DNA from: an uncultured Bacilli bacterium
GTDB lineage: Bacteria > Bacillota_I > Bacilli_A > RF39 > UBA660
NCBI GenBank assembly: GCA_934129885.1
Contig: CAKOWU010000008.1
Location: 28,879 to 92,878 of the forward strand
Length of the DNA stretch: 64,000 bases
Direction: 5' to 3'
Part shown: piece by piece, positions 42,171 to 50,281 of the stretch
Layout of the letters: each line of letters opens with the position of its first letter
How positions within the stretch are numbered: position 1 is the stretch's first letter
Notes under the pieces: generated by a model
Database searches by the model: none
What the model saw: only the letters and a program-made list of their open reading frames with translations
What the model was told of the DNA's origin: nothing
Made by a program: the position numbers and the translations under genes

Positions 42171-42668
42171 TTATTCAGCATATGCAGTAATATCTTTAGA
42201 ATATGCTTTTGATAAATCTACCTGTGTAGATGCAGTTATTGTTCTAGTTTCGTTCACAGCCATTGGATCTTCTCCAATATAACCAAGTAATGAAATAATA
42301 GTATTACCGTCTTTATTCTTGATATTGATATTTACCTGTTTAGTAGTAATTTCATTATTAGATGTATTAGTAACATCAGTAGTTAAAGTATACATATTTC
42401 CAGTTTTAACAAGGACAAAGTTTTTAAAAGATAAACCTTCAAAACTTTCATCTTTCACAATACCTTCAGTAGTAATTGCTGTTGTTTTTCCGTCTTTAGT
42501 ACCTTTCTCTGTTTTGTTCATGCCAGAAAGTACAACTGATGCAATAACCAAAGCAATTATTATTACAATGAGTGCAATACATAAAGGTTTATGATTTCGT
42601 ACAAAACTAGTAATCTTTCTACTTAAGTTTTTGAATGTATTTCCCATACTTTTAAATATTCCGTTCAT
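42171..42668 (-). CDS. hypothetical membrane-anchored protein
   Basis: A 165-residue protein: ~30 basic/polar residues, one membrane helix (about 33-55, CIALIVIIIALVIASVVLSG), then a ~110-residue exported domain that looks like a small beta sandwich (FVLVKTGNMYTLTTDVTNTSN, VNINIKNKDGNTIISLLGYI). It resembles FxLYD-type domains, with the ASTQVDLSKA ending typical of them, but the match is loose. The start at 42668 follows AAGGAGATTTGG; an upstream ATG (42710) does not. It lies 72 bases after the next gene upstream. Confidence 0.6.
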   Translation of the reverse strand: MNGIFKSMGNTFKNLSRKITSFVRNHKPLCIALIVIIIALVIASVVLSGMNKTEKGTKDGKTTAITTEGIVKDESFEGLSFKNFVLVKTGNMYTLTTDVTNTSNNEITTKQVNINIKNKDGNTIISLLGYIGEDPMAVNETRTITASTQVDLSKAYSKDITAYAE

Positions 42669-42740
42669 AACCAAATCTCCTTTTTTATCTTCTAGTAGTA
42701 TTATACACATTAATATTGTTTTTTACAAGAGTACAAATAA

Positions 42741-43379
42741 TTATTCTTCTAAAGATGCGACCTCTATCTTTTTATCATTATGAATTAAAGTCAAAGTACC
42801 TTTATTTTGATAGCCTAAATTTTCCTTATAGGTAATTTCAAAGCTTATATTATATGCCTCGGCATCAGTCTTATCACCATATGTAAAAGGTTCACCGTCA
42901 TTTTTGGCAACTGACACATTACTTACAATAGGAAGTTTTTGACTTCTCTTACCATATACATTAGATTCTACACTTTTATACATACTATTTGTAGCTTTTT
43001 TAGTAAAATCATCTCTATAATCTTTATAAACAAACTGAACTCCGCCCACATCATTTTTACCAACCTTATTATCAAGATTATAAAAATCACAGACAAACAT
43101 TTTTGCGACTAGTTCAGCATAAGCATCACTATCTACCTCGTCAGCCTCTAAAGTACTCTTAAGTTCCTTAAATAACTTTTTATAATATTTAGTAGCGTCA
43201 CTTCTCAAAGTATAATCATAGCCTTTAATCGTATCAGAACTTTTCGGTTTAACTACTTTATCAGTTTTATCTTGCCCAAAAAACACGTAATAGCATGCAC
43301 CCCCTATTATGAGTAGGGGTAATACTATAAACATAAAAATCTTTTTTTTACTAACTCTTCTAGTCTTTTTTTTAGCCAT
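42741..43379 (-). CDS. hypothetical exported protein with N-terminal membrane anchor
   Basis: A 212-residue protein with a very basic N-terminus (MAKKKTRRVSKKKIF), one membrane helix (about 14-32) and a ~175-residue outer domain rich in Asp, Lys and Tyr. No family recognised. Its start codon overlaps the stop of the LTA-synthase-family gene by one base, so the two are translated together, and it may assist polymer synthesis or modification. That role is inferred from context only. Confidence 0.6.
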   Translation of the reverse strand: MAKKKTRRVSKKKIFMFIVLPLLIIGGACYYVFFGQDKTDKVVKPKSSDTIKGYDYTLRSDATKYYKKLFKELKSTLEADEVDSDAYAELVAKMFVCDFYNLDNKVGKNDVGGVQFVYKDYRDDFTKKATNSMYKSVESNVYGKRSQKLPIVSNVSVAKNDGEPFTYGDKTDAEAYNISFEITYKENLGYQNKGTLTLIHNDKKIEVASLEE

Positions 43380-45427
43380 TATTTTTCTCCCTCTATTACT
43401 TTTTTAGTTTCTTTCGTTTTCTTTATTAAATCATGAACAATTATATCATTAGATACTGATACTTCAGTTTCAGCTCTTTTAGTATATTTTTCAATATAAT
43501 CAGAACTAATAGTATCATTCTCATCAAGCATTATTCCCTCACCTGCTTGGGCATTATAATACATCTTATCAGTTATCCAACTGCCATTAGGAAAAACCAC
43601 AAAATTTTCATCATTAGATAAAGCATCATGTCCTAAAGCATAATCACTATGAATGCCAAGCATATTGCCAAGGGTTGGAAGTACGTCATACATACCCGCA
43701 ACGGAGGTAATATGTTTTTTTAGTGAACCATCTTTTGTCCAAATAATAAATGGTACCTTTCTATTAAGTTCATAATCATATTTAGTAAATTCATGATAAT
43801 TAGGGTCATCACTTGTATATTTTGAGTTAGTTTCAGGATTATAATTGTAATAATAATCATACTCTGATCTCTTAATTTTAGAGTCATGATCACCATAAAT
43901 AACTACTACTGTATTATCAAGAAGTCCTTTTTCATCAAGTCTATTCATAAGTTCCCCAATGGCTTCATCTGCGTAATGGGCAGTTGTAAAGTAATTTCCT
44001 AATGTAGTACCTTCTAAATAACTGTTAGACACTTCTTCTTCTACACCAGTATCTGGATTAACTTTAGTTGTCTTATATGTTAAATCTAATGTGTTTTTCC
44101 CCTCAAGACCAGTAAACGGCGTATGGTTGGTAAGCATAAGCATTGTACCATACCAGTTATCTTCTTTATCATTTATTTTGCTTAATTTATTAACTGACTG
44201 TTCAAAGAACGACTTATCATTAAGGCCAAGACCAATAATATCTTCATCTTTTATATCATAATCGTTATAGCAATAAAATTTCTCATAGCCAAGTTTTTTA
44301 TGCATAACTTCTCTATTCCAGAAACTACATTTATTCGCATGCATACTAAATGTATAATAACCTTTAGATTTCATTAATTTTTGAATAGATGTATATTCTC
44401 GATCCCAGTAACTTACAAATACGGTTCCACTACTAGCAGGCAATAAAGATGTGCTAAGGGTAAATTCACTATCACTACTAGTACCCACGCTTTCTTGTGC
44501 ATAAAAGTTTGAAAAATACATTCCTTCATCCGCTAAACGTTTCAAATTAGGAGCGATTTTTACCCCGTTTATTTCAGTATCTAATAAGTAATTCATCATA
44601 CTTTCAGCGTGAATAACAAGTACGTTTTTACCTTCCAAAACACCAGTATATTCATTATCTTTTTGCTCACTTGGATACTCATCATAATACTCTCTTACTT
44701 CTTTCGCCGCAGAATCATATCCAAACAAAGGGCTAATTTGCGGTTTTAAAGACGCTATTAAATCATTAACCTGATAAATATATGGTCCAAATTTAATTAC
44801 AACATACTCTCTATTCCACTGTTTGTAAAGTCTACTTATATCTGTGCTAGTAACCGTTGATAAGAAAAATCCTAGTACAATGCACATAAGAAGTAATGTT
44901 TTTAAGAAAGTCTTCCTACATACTTTTTTACCTTTAACATTATCACAAAAACTAGTATACCTATACTTTTTATAAATAAAATATAGTATGATAGGTGCTA
45001 GTATATAACTAAAATCTTTAATTTCAATTATTGTATCTAAAGCATCAGTAACCCCAAATATTTGCAAGGAAGTCGCAAGTAGTGAGAAAGATGCAAAAGA
45101 TACGTAGTTTGAATAATAAGCTGAATTAACAACACATACTAACGTAAAGACAATGGACCAAAACATATAATATTTAAATCTATGTTTAGGTTTAAGCAAA
45201 TATCCAAAAGCGCCTACCAAAAGAATAATGGACGCATCCGCAAGCACTGGGCTTATAGAAAGAAAGTTCTTTACTGTAAAAAACCTAAGTAAACTACCTT
45301 CTATTAAAGATAAAATTACAAATGACACAAATAAAACATTATGTTTAAAATAATCCTTCGCACCATATAAAAATTTAACTATGAAAGTTTTAATTCTCTC
45401 AAGAGCCCTAATAATTTTTTCTTTCAT
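43379..45427 (-). CDS. LTA synthase/sulfatase-family membrane phosphoglycerol transferase
   Basis: A 682-residue protein with five N-terminal membrane helices (first ~190 residues) and a large extracellular alkaline-phosphatase-fold domain. Sulfatase-type features: VIHAESMMNYLL (metal-binding Glu), ESVGTSSDSEFTLSTSLLPASSGTVF (around the nucleophile Thr/Ser), MLMLTNHTPF and VIYGDHDSK. Members transfer glycerol-phosphate from phosphatidylglycerol to teichoic acids or glycolipids. Which polymer is made cannot be told. It is first in an operon with a small anchored protein. Confidence 0.9.
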   Translation of the reverse strand: MKEKIIRALERIKTFIVKFLYGAKDYFKHNVLFVSFVILSLIEGSLLRFFTVKNFLSISPVLADASIILLVGAFGYLLKPKHRFKYYMFWSIVFTLVCVVNSAYYSNYVSFASFSLLATSLQIFGVTDALDTIIEIKDFSYILAPIILYFIYKKYRYTSFCDNVKGKKVCRKTFLKTLLLMCIVLGFFLSTVTSTDISRLYKQWNREYVVIKFGPYIYQVNDLIASLKPQISPLFGYDSAAKEVREYYDEYPSEQKDNEYTGVLEGKNVLVIHAESMMNYLLDTEINGVKIAPNLKRLADEGMYFSNFYAQESVGTSSDSEFTLSTSLLPASSGTVFVSYWDREYTSIQKLMKSKGYYTFSMHANKCSFWNREVMHKKLGYEKFYCYNDYDIKDEDIIGLGLNDKSFFEQSVNKLSKINDKEDNWYGTMLMLTNHTPFTGLEGKNTLDLTYKTTKVNPDTGVEEEVSNSYLEGTTLGNYFTTAHYADEAIGELMNRLDEKGLLDNTVVVIYGDHDSKIKRSEYDYYYNYNPETNSKYTSDDPNYHEFTKYDYELNRKVPFIIWTKDGSLKKHITSVAGMYDVLPTLGNMLGIHSDYALGHDALSNDENFVVFPNGSWITDKMYYNAQAGEGIMLDENDTISSDYIEKYTKRAETEVSVSNDIIVHDLIKKTKETKKVIEGEK

Positions 45428-45542
45428 ACTCCACCTCGTTTTACACTATAACATTATAGCATTTTTTATAAATTAGGTAAAGTTTTTGTGCATGCATCAG
45501 TAAATAAAAAAATATAAGAACTTTTTTTGCTTATAATTAATT

Positions 45543-45571
45543 CACGTTTAGTGCCTAAAAGCATATAATTT
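45543..45571 (+). promoter_or_regulatory. candidate mother-cell (SigE/SigK-like) promoter
   Basis: CACG (45543-45546) about 15 bases before GCATATAATT (45561-45570), resembling SigK (AC, ~16 bases, CATAnnnTA) or the SigE -10 (CATAcaaT). Suggestive only, but it precedes a coat-like gene. Confidence 0.3.
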
Positions 45572-45598
45572 AAATGAATAGCGAAAGGGGTTTTTTAA

Positions 45599-45865
45599 GT
45601 GAAAAAAGATAGAAACTGTGGGAACTATCCAGTATATGGAATGATGCCTACCATGCCAGTAACAGGAGTTCAAATGCCAATGCCACTACCTATGCCATCT
45701 CCTACTTATACAACAAGTACAAACTATACATCATCATCTGATATATCAAATATAAATAATAGATTAAACTCATTAGAACAAAGGGTAAACAATTTAGAAA
45801 GAATGTATTCTAGTAATTATAGTGCATCATCAAATTATAATTCATCAAATTATCAAATGATGTAA
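45599..45865 (+). CDS. small Met/Pro/Tyr/Ser-rich protein, possibly a spore coat protein
   Basis: An 88-residue protein starting with GTG after GAAAGGGG. The first half is rich in Met and Pro (YGMMPTMPVTGVQMPMPLPM), the middle holds a short coiled coil (ISNINNRLNSLEQRVNNLERM) and the end is Ser/Asn/Tyr-rich. Such composition is common in spore coat and exosporium proteins. It is one of few plus-strand genes, stands alone with its own terminator, and has a candidate mother-cell promoter. The coat assignment is inference from composition and context. Confidence 0.6.
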   Translation: MKKDRNCGNYPVYGMMPTMPVTGVQMPMPLPMPSPTYTTSTNYTSSSDISNINNRLNSLEQRVNNLERMYSSNYSASSNYNSSNYQMM

Positions 45866-45897
45866 AAAGCCATACCTAAAGTTGTATGACTTTTTTC
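45864..45897 (+). terminator. terminator of the coat-like gene
   Basis: CATAC-N8-GTATG (with AAG/CTT flanks around one mismatch) followed by TTTTTT, just after the stop. Confidence 0.7.
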
Positions 45898-45900
45898 AAT

Positions 45901-46125
45901 GGACTTATAAGGCAAATCTTATACGTGAACGATTCACTTATAAACTCTATTAGAATAACTAATATTAATTACTCACTTTAGGACTTTATAAGTTAAGATG
46001 CAAGCACTGGGATATATGAGCCACTAGACGTTCCACGAACTAGATACACTACTTGTACCGGATATTTCTAGGTTTAATGAAAAAGCAGAAGAACTACAAG
46101 CATAACCATTGTGGTTCTTTTTCAT
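45901..46125 (+). repeat. degenerate dispersed element, copy 1
   Basis: A gene-free stretch of 340 bases between the coat-like gene and lemA. The segment TTATAAGGCAAATC... at 45905-45943 matches 62759-62797 at about 33 of 39 bases, and CACTAGACGTTCCA (46022-46035) matches CACTAGATGTTCCA (62815-62828). A hairpin GAACTACAA/TTGTGGTTC with a T-run (46091-46121) closes it. Part of this hairpin (AGAACTACAAG) recurs at about 54218-54232. Reading frames in it are broken. Confidence 0.5.
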
Positions 46126-46164
46126 GCTATATAGTATTCATTATATTTTAGTGTAGATAAAAAA

Positions 46165-46210
46165 AGATTGCAACAAAACTAGGAACTAATTTCGTGCAAC
46201 TTCTTTTTAA
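46165..46210 (-). terminator. terminator of lemA
   Basis: Minus-strand GTTGCA...TGCAAT with inner pairing (TTAG/CTAG), followed by CTTTTTTT. Confidence 0.6.
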
Positions 46211-46758
46211 TTAAAATTAACTTTTGGTACTTCTTTTTCTGCTTCGCTTGCTTCAAAGAAAGCCTCTGGCTTAAATCCAAACATAGACGCCACTATATTT
46301 GAAGGAAACATCTCAAGTTTGTTTTTATATACCAAAACAGCATCATTATAAAACTGTCTTGAATAAGAAATCTTATCTTCAGTATCTTGCAAATTATTCT
46401 GTAAATTAACAAAATTCTCATTAGCCTTCAAATCAGGATAAGCTTCTGATATAGCAAGTAACCTTCCAAGTGCCCCACTAAGTTCACCAGCAGCCTTCAT
46501 CTCTGACTCCTTATCAGTCGCAGAAACAGCTTTGTTTCTAGCAGATATAACTGCATCCAAAGTTGACTTTTCATGAGCCGCATATCCCTTAACTGTTTCC
46601 ACTAAATTAGGAATAAGATCATTTCTTCTTTTTAAAAGCACATCAATTTGAGACCAACTATCTTTTACCTTGTTTCTTAAAGAAACCAAAGTATTATAAG
46701 TAGTCATAACATAAAGTGCTAGTAAAACAATGACAGCCACAATAATTATTAGAACCAT
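46207..46758 (-). CDS. lemA: LemA family protein
   Basis: A 183-residue protein with an N-terminal membrane helix (about 2-20) and the LemA helical domain: YNTLVSLRNKVKDSWSQIDVLLKRRNDLIPNLVETVKGYAAHE, the LLAISEAYPDLKANENF block and ISYSRQFYNDAVLVYKNK. LemA proteins are anchored in the membrane and of unclear role. Usually an htpX or TPM-domain gene follows; here none does. It is monocistronic. Confidence 0.93.
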   Translation of the reverse strand: MVLIIIVAVIVLLALYVMTTYNTLVSLRNKVKDSWSQIDVLLKRRNDLIPNLVETVKGYAAHEKSTLDAVISARNKAVSATDKESEMKAAGELSGALGRLLAISEAYPDLKANENFVNLQNNLQDTEDKISYSRQFYNDAVLVYKNKLEMFPSNIVASMFGFKPEAFFEASEAEKEVPKVNFN

Positions 46759-46859
46759 TTTTCTCCTCCATTCTGGTATTAATTATACACTAAAGTTAAT
46801 AAAAAATATATAATAATTTTCATAAATATGCACAATATATAAAAGGGAAGGAATAATAT

Positions 46860-47057
46860 ATGACAATAAGGGATTATGTAAAAAAGAACTTTGAAAGTTC
46901 GGGAGCTAGCGATATAACATCTTCTATCGAAATGTCCTTAAAAAGTAAAGAAGAAGAAACTCTCCCAGGACTTGGTGTTTTATTCGAGACATTATGGAAA
47001 AATTCCAGCAAAGAAGAACAAACAAAAATGTCAAACATCATTGCAAAGAACATTTAA
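46860..47057 (+). CDS. sspI: small acid-soluble spore protein, SspI type
   Basis: A 65-residue protein. Its second half, KEEETLPGLGVLFETLWKNSS, is the SspI hallmark (LPGLGVLFExxWKN). SspI is made in the forespore under SigG and is a minor spore protein. Ribosome-binding site AAGGGAAGGA. A loose SigG-like -10 (CAATATA, 46833-46839) lies upstream. It converges with dnaE and shares the intergenic terminator. Together with spoVA this supports an endospore-forming organism. Confidence 0.88.
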   Translation: MTIRDYVKKNFESSGASDITSSIEMSLKSKEEETLPGLGVLFETLWKNSSKEEQTKMSNIIAKNI

Positions 47058-47067
47058 GTTCTTTTTT
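47045..47067 (+). terminator. terminator of sspI
   Basis: AAGAAC-ATTTAA-GTTCTT followed by TTTTA; overlaps the sspI stop. Confidence 0.75.
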
Positions 47068-49915
47068 ATTTGAGTTTTTTAGCACTATTAATAATAACCT
47101 GAAACTTATCAAATCTCTTTTCAACTTTACCATCTATAAGTAAAATATCTCCGTGTTCAATATTAAGTGTCTTATATAATTTAGGAAAAATAACCATTTC
47201 AGCACTCGTTACTTCATCAGAGGCAGTAATAAAGGCCATCTTCTCATTATTTTTAGTATTAATTTCTATTACTTTTTCGGCATATATAACTGTTCTTATT
47301 CTTTTATCAAAATAATTACTTAACCTGCTTAATGGAATTATATTATACCTGTTCTTATACTTAACAATGGGATGATTACTTAAGTAAAAGCCAAATAACT
47401 TAAGTTCTGTGCTTGCGATGAATTCATCTGTATATTCTGCACTTATACTAAGTTCTGGTTTAAAAACGTCTTCATCTAAATAACCCGCTAAATCAGCGTA
47501 ATTCTTTATTACATTAATATTATCTATAAGAGTTTTCCTATTATACCCTAGTTTATCAAAACACCCCACCATAATAAGATTTTCTAAAACATTAGCGGGT
47601 ACATCACACCTTTGAACAAAATCAAAAATATCTTTAAATACCCCCTTCTCTCTTTCTTTTAAAATATTTGTAACATTATTTATACCAATCCCTTTTATAT
47701 TAGTAAAAGGAAAAACCAAAGATGCATTGCTGCTGACATAAGTATCTGCACTAACGTTAATATCAGGGCCAGTTACGAATACATTAAAATTTTTACATTC
47801 ATATATATACGTTTTCGTTTTACTATCACTATTAATCGCACTATCAAGTAAATGTTTCATAAATATTTTAGGATAATGAGCCTTCAAATATGCCATCTTA
47901 TAAGATATCATGGCATACGCAATAGTATGTGATTTATTAAATCCATACTCTGCGAATTTTAAAATTAAATCATATACCTCATTGGCTATAGCAGCATCGT
48001 ACCCTCTAGCAACACTTTGATTTATAAATTTATCTTTTTCTTTAAGTAAGACATCATGTTTCTTTTTACTCATTGCGCGTCTTAAATTATCTGCTTCACT
48101 CATGGAATAACCAGCTAAAATAGATGCTATCTGCATAATTTGTTCTTGATAAATAATAACACCATACGTTGAAGATAGCACATCCTTTAAATCTTCATGA
48201 TAATAATTAATATCTGATAGTCCATTACGCCTTTTTATATATAAATCTATATTCTTCATAGGTCCTGGTCTAAATAGAGCAAGAGCAGCCGCTATTTCAT
48301 CAAAGCTATTTGGTTTTAACTTTTTTAAAAAATTAACCATACCTGCCGACTCAAACTGAAAAATTCCTACTGTATTAACATCTGTAAAAATTTTAATTGC
48401 ATCTTTATCATTAAGAGGAATATCATCAAAATTAATCGCTGGAATACTTTTTAAAATATTATCTATCAAGGTTAAATTCTTAAGTCCTAAAAAATCCATT
48501 TTAAGTAAACCTAATTCTTCTAAATAGTCTTTATCATACCCTATAACAGTACCAAACTCTTTTTTCTGCACGGGAGCTACACTTCTTAAATCACGTTTTG
48601 AAATAACCACACCTGCTGCATGGACCGAAGTATGTCGTTTTAAATTTTCAAATTTCATAGCGATTAAATATACTTTTTTTAAGTCGTTATTCATATTTAA
48701 AATTTTCTTTATATTTACATTATTTAAATTATCTTTTAAAGACAAATTGGCGTCTATATTTTTACAAAGTAAATCAATTTTATTTAAAGGAGTATTCATT
48801 GTCCTTCCAACATCTCTAATTGCGGCTTTAGCCTTTAAAGTACCAAATGTTATTATGTAACCAGTTTTGTTATCGCCATATTTTCTTGTACAATACCTAA
48901 TAACTTCTTCTCTTCTAGTATCTTCAAAATCAACATCGATATCGGGCATAGTTACCCTATCAGGATTTAAAAACCTTTCAAAAAGTAAATCATATTTTAA
49001 AGGATCAATTGTTGTTATATTGAGTAAAAATGAAACTAAAGAGCCTGCGGCACTTCCCCTTCCAGGACCTACTAATATACCATTTTCTTTAGCGTAATTA
49101 ACATAATCACTAACTATTAAGAAATAATCACAAAACCCCATTTTCTTTATAATACTAAGTTCATATTTTAATCTATCTTGATATACTTTTCTAACGCTTG
49201 TACCAAAGTTTTTTTTAAGTCCTAAAATACATTTTTGCTTCAAATATTCGTATGAGTTATCGCATGGATATACTGGTAATAAATCTTGATGAAATTTAAT
49301 TTCTACATTACATAAATCACTTATAACCCTATTTTGAGTGTTTTCGTAAATAGGAAGTAGACTAACGCCCTTTAAATCTTCTTTTTCTAACGCACTAACG
49401 CCGTCTCTAATAGCGTGCAGGCACTTTAAATATTTCTCATCTTCTTTTTCTATACAGAAAATATCACGAATATAAATCTTATCACTTAACTTTATCAGTT
49501 CTTTTTCTTCTATATTTTCATAACCAATAAATAAATGTTTATAAATATGTTTTAAATCATCATACAATATATTACTTTTATAAGGCATGATACAAAGAAC
49601 ATCACTACAGTATTCTTTAAGTACAGAAATAGTTATCTCCTCTATAGATGTAATCATAAGTAAATTTTGATAGCCTTTATAATTCTCTGCATATAAAACA
49701 AGTTTTAAGTTTTGTACTAACACTTCAAGCCCAATAATAGGTTTAATTCCAGCATTTTTGCATTCTTTATAAAACTCTAAAGCACCATACATATTATTAT
49801 CCGCAATACCAAGTGATTTGATATTATTTTCTTTGGCCACTTTAACAAGAGCTTTAATATCTATCATACTAGTAAGTAAATAATTACAAGTTTTTATGTT
49901 TAAGACAGTATCCAC
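47066..49915 (-). CDS. dnaE: DNA polymerase III alpha subunit (DnaE type), degenerate PHP motif
   Basis: A 949-residue C-family polymerase. The polymerase core is intact: GILVGPGRGSAAGSLVSFLL and the catalytic aspartates in MPDIDVDFEDTRREEVIRY, plus FNKSHTIAYAMISYKMAYLKAHYP. A tandem HhH region and a C-terminal OB fold follow. The N-terminal PHP domain usually opens LHVHTEYSLLDG; here the matching segment is NIKTCNYLLTSM, without the metal-binding histidines, so no PHP exonuclease is expected. At 949 residues it is shorter than usual DnaE (~1100). Gram-positives also use PolC as main replicase, not seen here. Confidence 0.93.
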   Translation of the reverse strand: MDTVLNIKTCNYLLTSMIDIKALVKVAKENNIKSLGIADNNMYGALEFYKECKNAGIKPIIGLEVLVQNLKLVLYAENYKGYQNLLMITSIEEITISVLKEYCSDVLCIMPYKSNILYDDLKHIYKHLFIGYENIEEKELIKLSDKIYIRDIFCIEKEDEKYLKCLHAIRDGVSALEKEDLKGVSLLPIYENTQNRVISDLCNVEIKFHQDLLPVYPCDNSYEYLKQKCILGLKKNFGTSVRKVYQDRLKYELSIIKKMGFCDYFLIVSDYVNYAKENGILVGPGRGSAAGSLVSFLLNITTIDPLKYDLLFERFLNPDRVTMPDIDVDFEDTRREEVIRYCTRKYGDNKTGYIITFGTLKAKAAIRDVGRTMNTPLNKIDLLCKNIDANLSLKDNLNNVNIKKILNMNNDLKKVYLIAMKFENLKRHTSVHAAGVVISKRDLRSVAPVQKKEFGTVIGYDKDYLEELGLLKMDFLGLKNLTLIDNILKSIPAINFDDIPLNDKDAIKIFTDVNTVGIFQFESAGMVNFLKKLKPNSFDEIAAALALFRPGPMKNIDLYIKRRNGLSDINYYHEDLKDVLSSTYGVIIYQEQIMQIASILAGYSMSEADNLRRAMSKKKHDVLLKEKDKFINQSVARGYDAAIANEVYDLILKFAEYGFNKSHTIAYAMISYKMAYLKAHYPKIFMKHLLDSAINSDSKTKTYIYECKNFNVFVTGPDINVSADTYVSSNASLVFPFTNIKGIGINNVTNILKEREKGVFKDIFDFVQRCDVPANVLENLIMVGCFDKLGYNRKTLIDNINVIKNYADLAGYLDEDVFKPELSISAEYTDEFIASTELKLFGFYLSNHPIVKYKNRYNIIPLSRLSNYFDKRIRTVIYAEKVIEINTKNNEKMAFITASDEVTSAEMVIFPKLYKTLNIEHGDILLIDGKVEKRFDKFQVIINSAKKLK

Positions 49916-49979
49916 ATTATCACCTTTAATAATATTTTACTATAATTTATTATTTTTTGAAAGAAAAATATATATTGAT

Positions 49980-50008
49980 TTGACTTATACGCTGTTTTAT
50001 GATAAAGT
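49980..50008 (+). promoter_or_regulatory. promoter of rpmB
   Basis: TTGACT (49980-49985), 17 bases, TAAAGT (50003-50008), ~37 bases before the rpmB start. Confidence 0.6.
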
Positions 50009-50044
50009 TAATAAGCAAGGAAAAAACTTGAAGGAGGTAAGAAC

Positions 50045-50224
50045 ATGGCTAAAAAAGTAACAAACACTAAACCTTTATCTGGAAATCGTAGATCACATGC
50101 TTGTAACGCAACTAAACATGCTTTTAAACCAAATTTACAAACAGTTACAATTAATGGTCAAAAAGTTAGAATGACTGCGAGAGAACTTAGAACTTTAAAT
50201 AAAATAATGAATAAAGCGGCTTAA
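50045..50224 (+). CDS. rpmB: 50S ribosomal protein L28
   Basis: A 59-residue ribosomal protein, MAKKVTNTKPLSGNRRSHAC at the start, with the L28 pattern of SGNxRSHA, NLQTV, and RMTARELRTLNK. Ribosome-binding site AAGGAGGT 8 bases upstream. It binds 23S rRNA in the large subunit. Single gene on the plus strand, with its own promoter and a shared bidirectional terminator. No zinc-binding cysteine pairs, so it is the zinc-free form. Confidence 0.97.
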   Translation: MAKKVTNTKPLSGNRRSHACNATKHAFKPNLQTVTINGQKVRMTARELRTLNKIMNKAA

Positions 50225-50250
50225 TCAAACCGTTTTTATTATATATATAA

Positions 50251-50281
50251 AAGAAGAACTTTAATAAAGTTCTTCTTTTAA
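50251..50281. terminator. bidirectional terminator between rpmB and the lipoprotein gene
   Basis: AAGAAGAACTTT-AAT-AAAGTTCTTCTT followed by TTA on the plus strand and preceded by A-rich sequence, so it can work both ways. It overlaps the lipoprotein stop. Confidence 0.8.

Noticed and set aside
43379..45427. LTA-synthase-family protein as another inactive enzyme
   Set aside because: The GTSSDSEF block differs from LtaS (GKTSDSE) but such variants are common in the family, and the other metal motifs are present.
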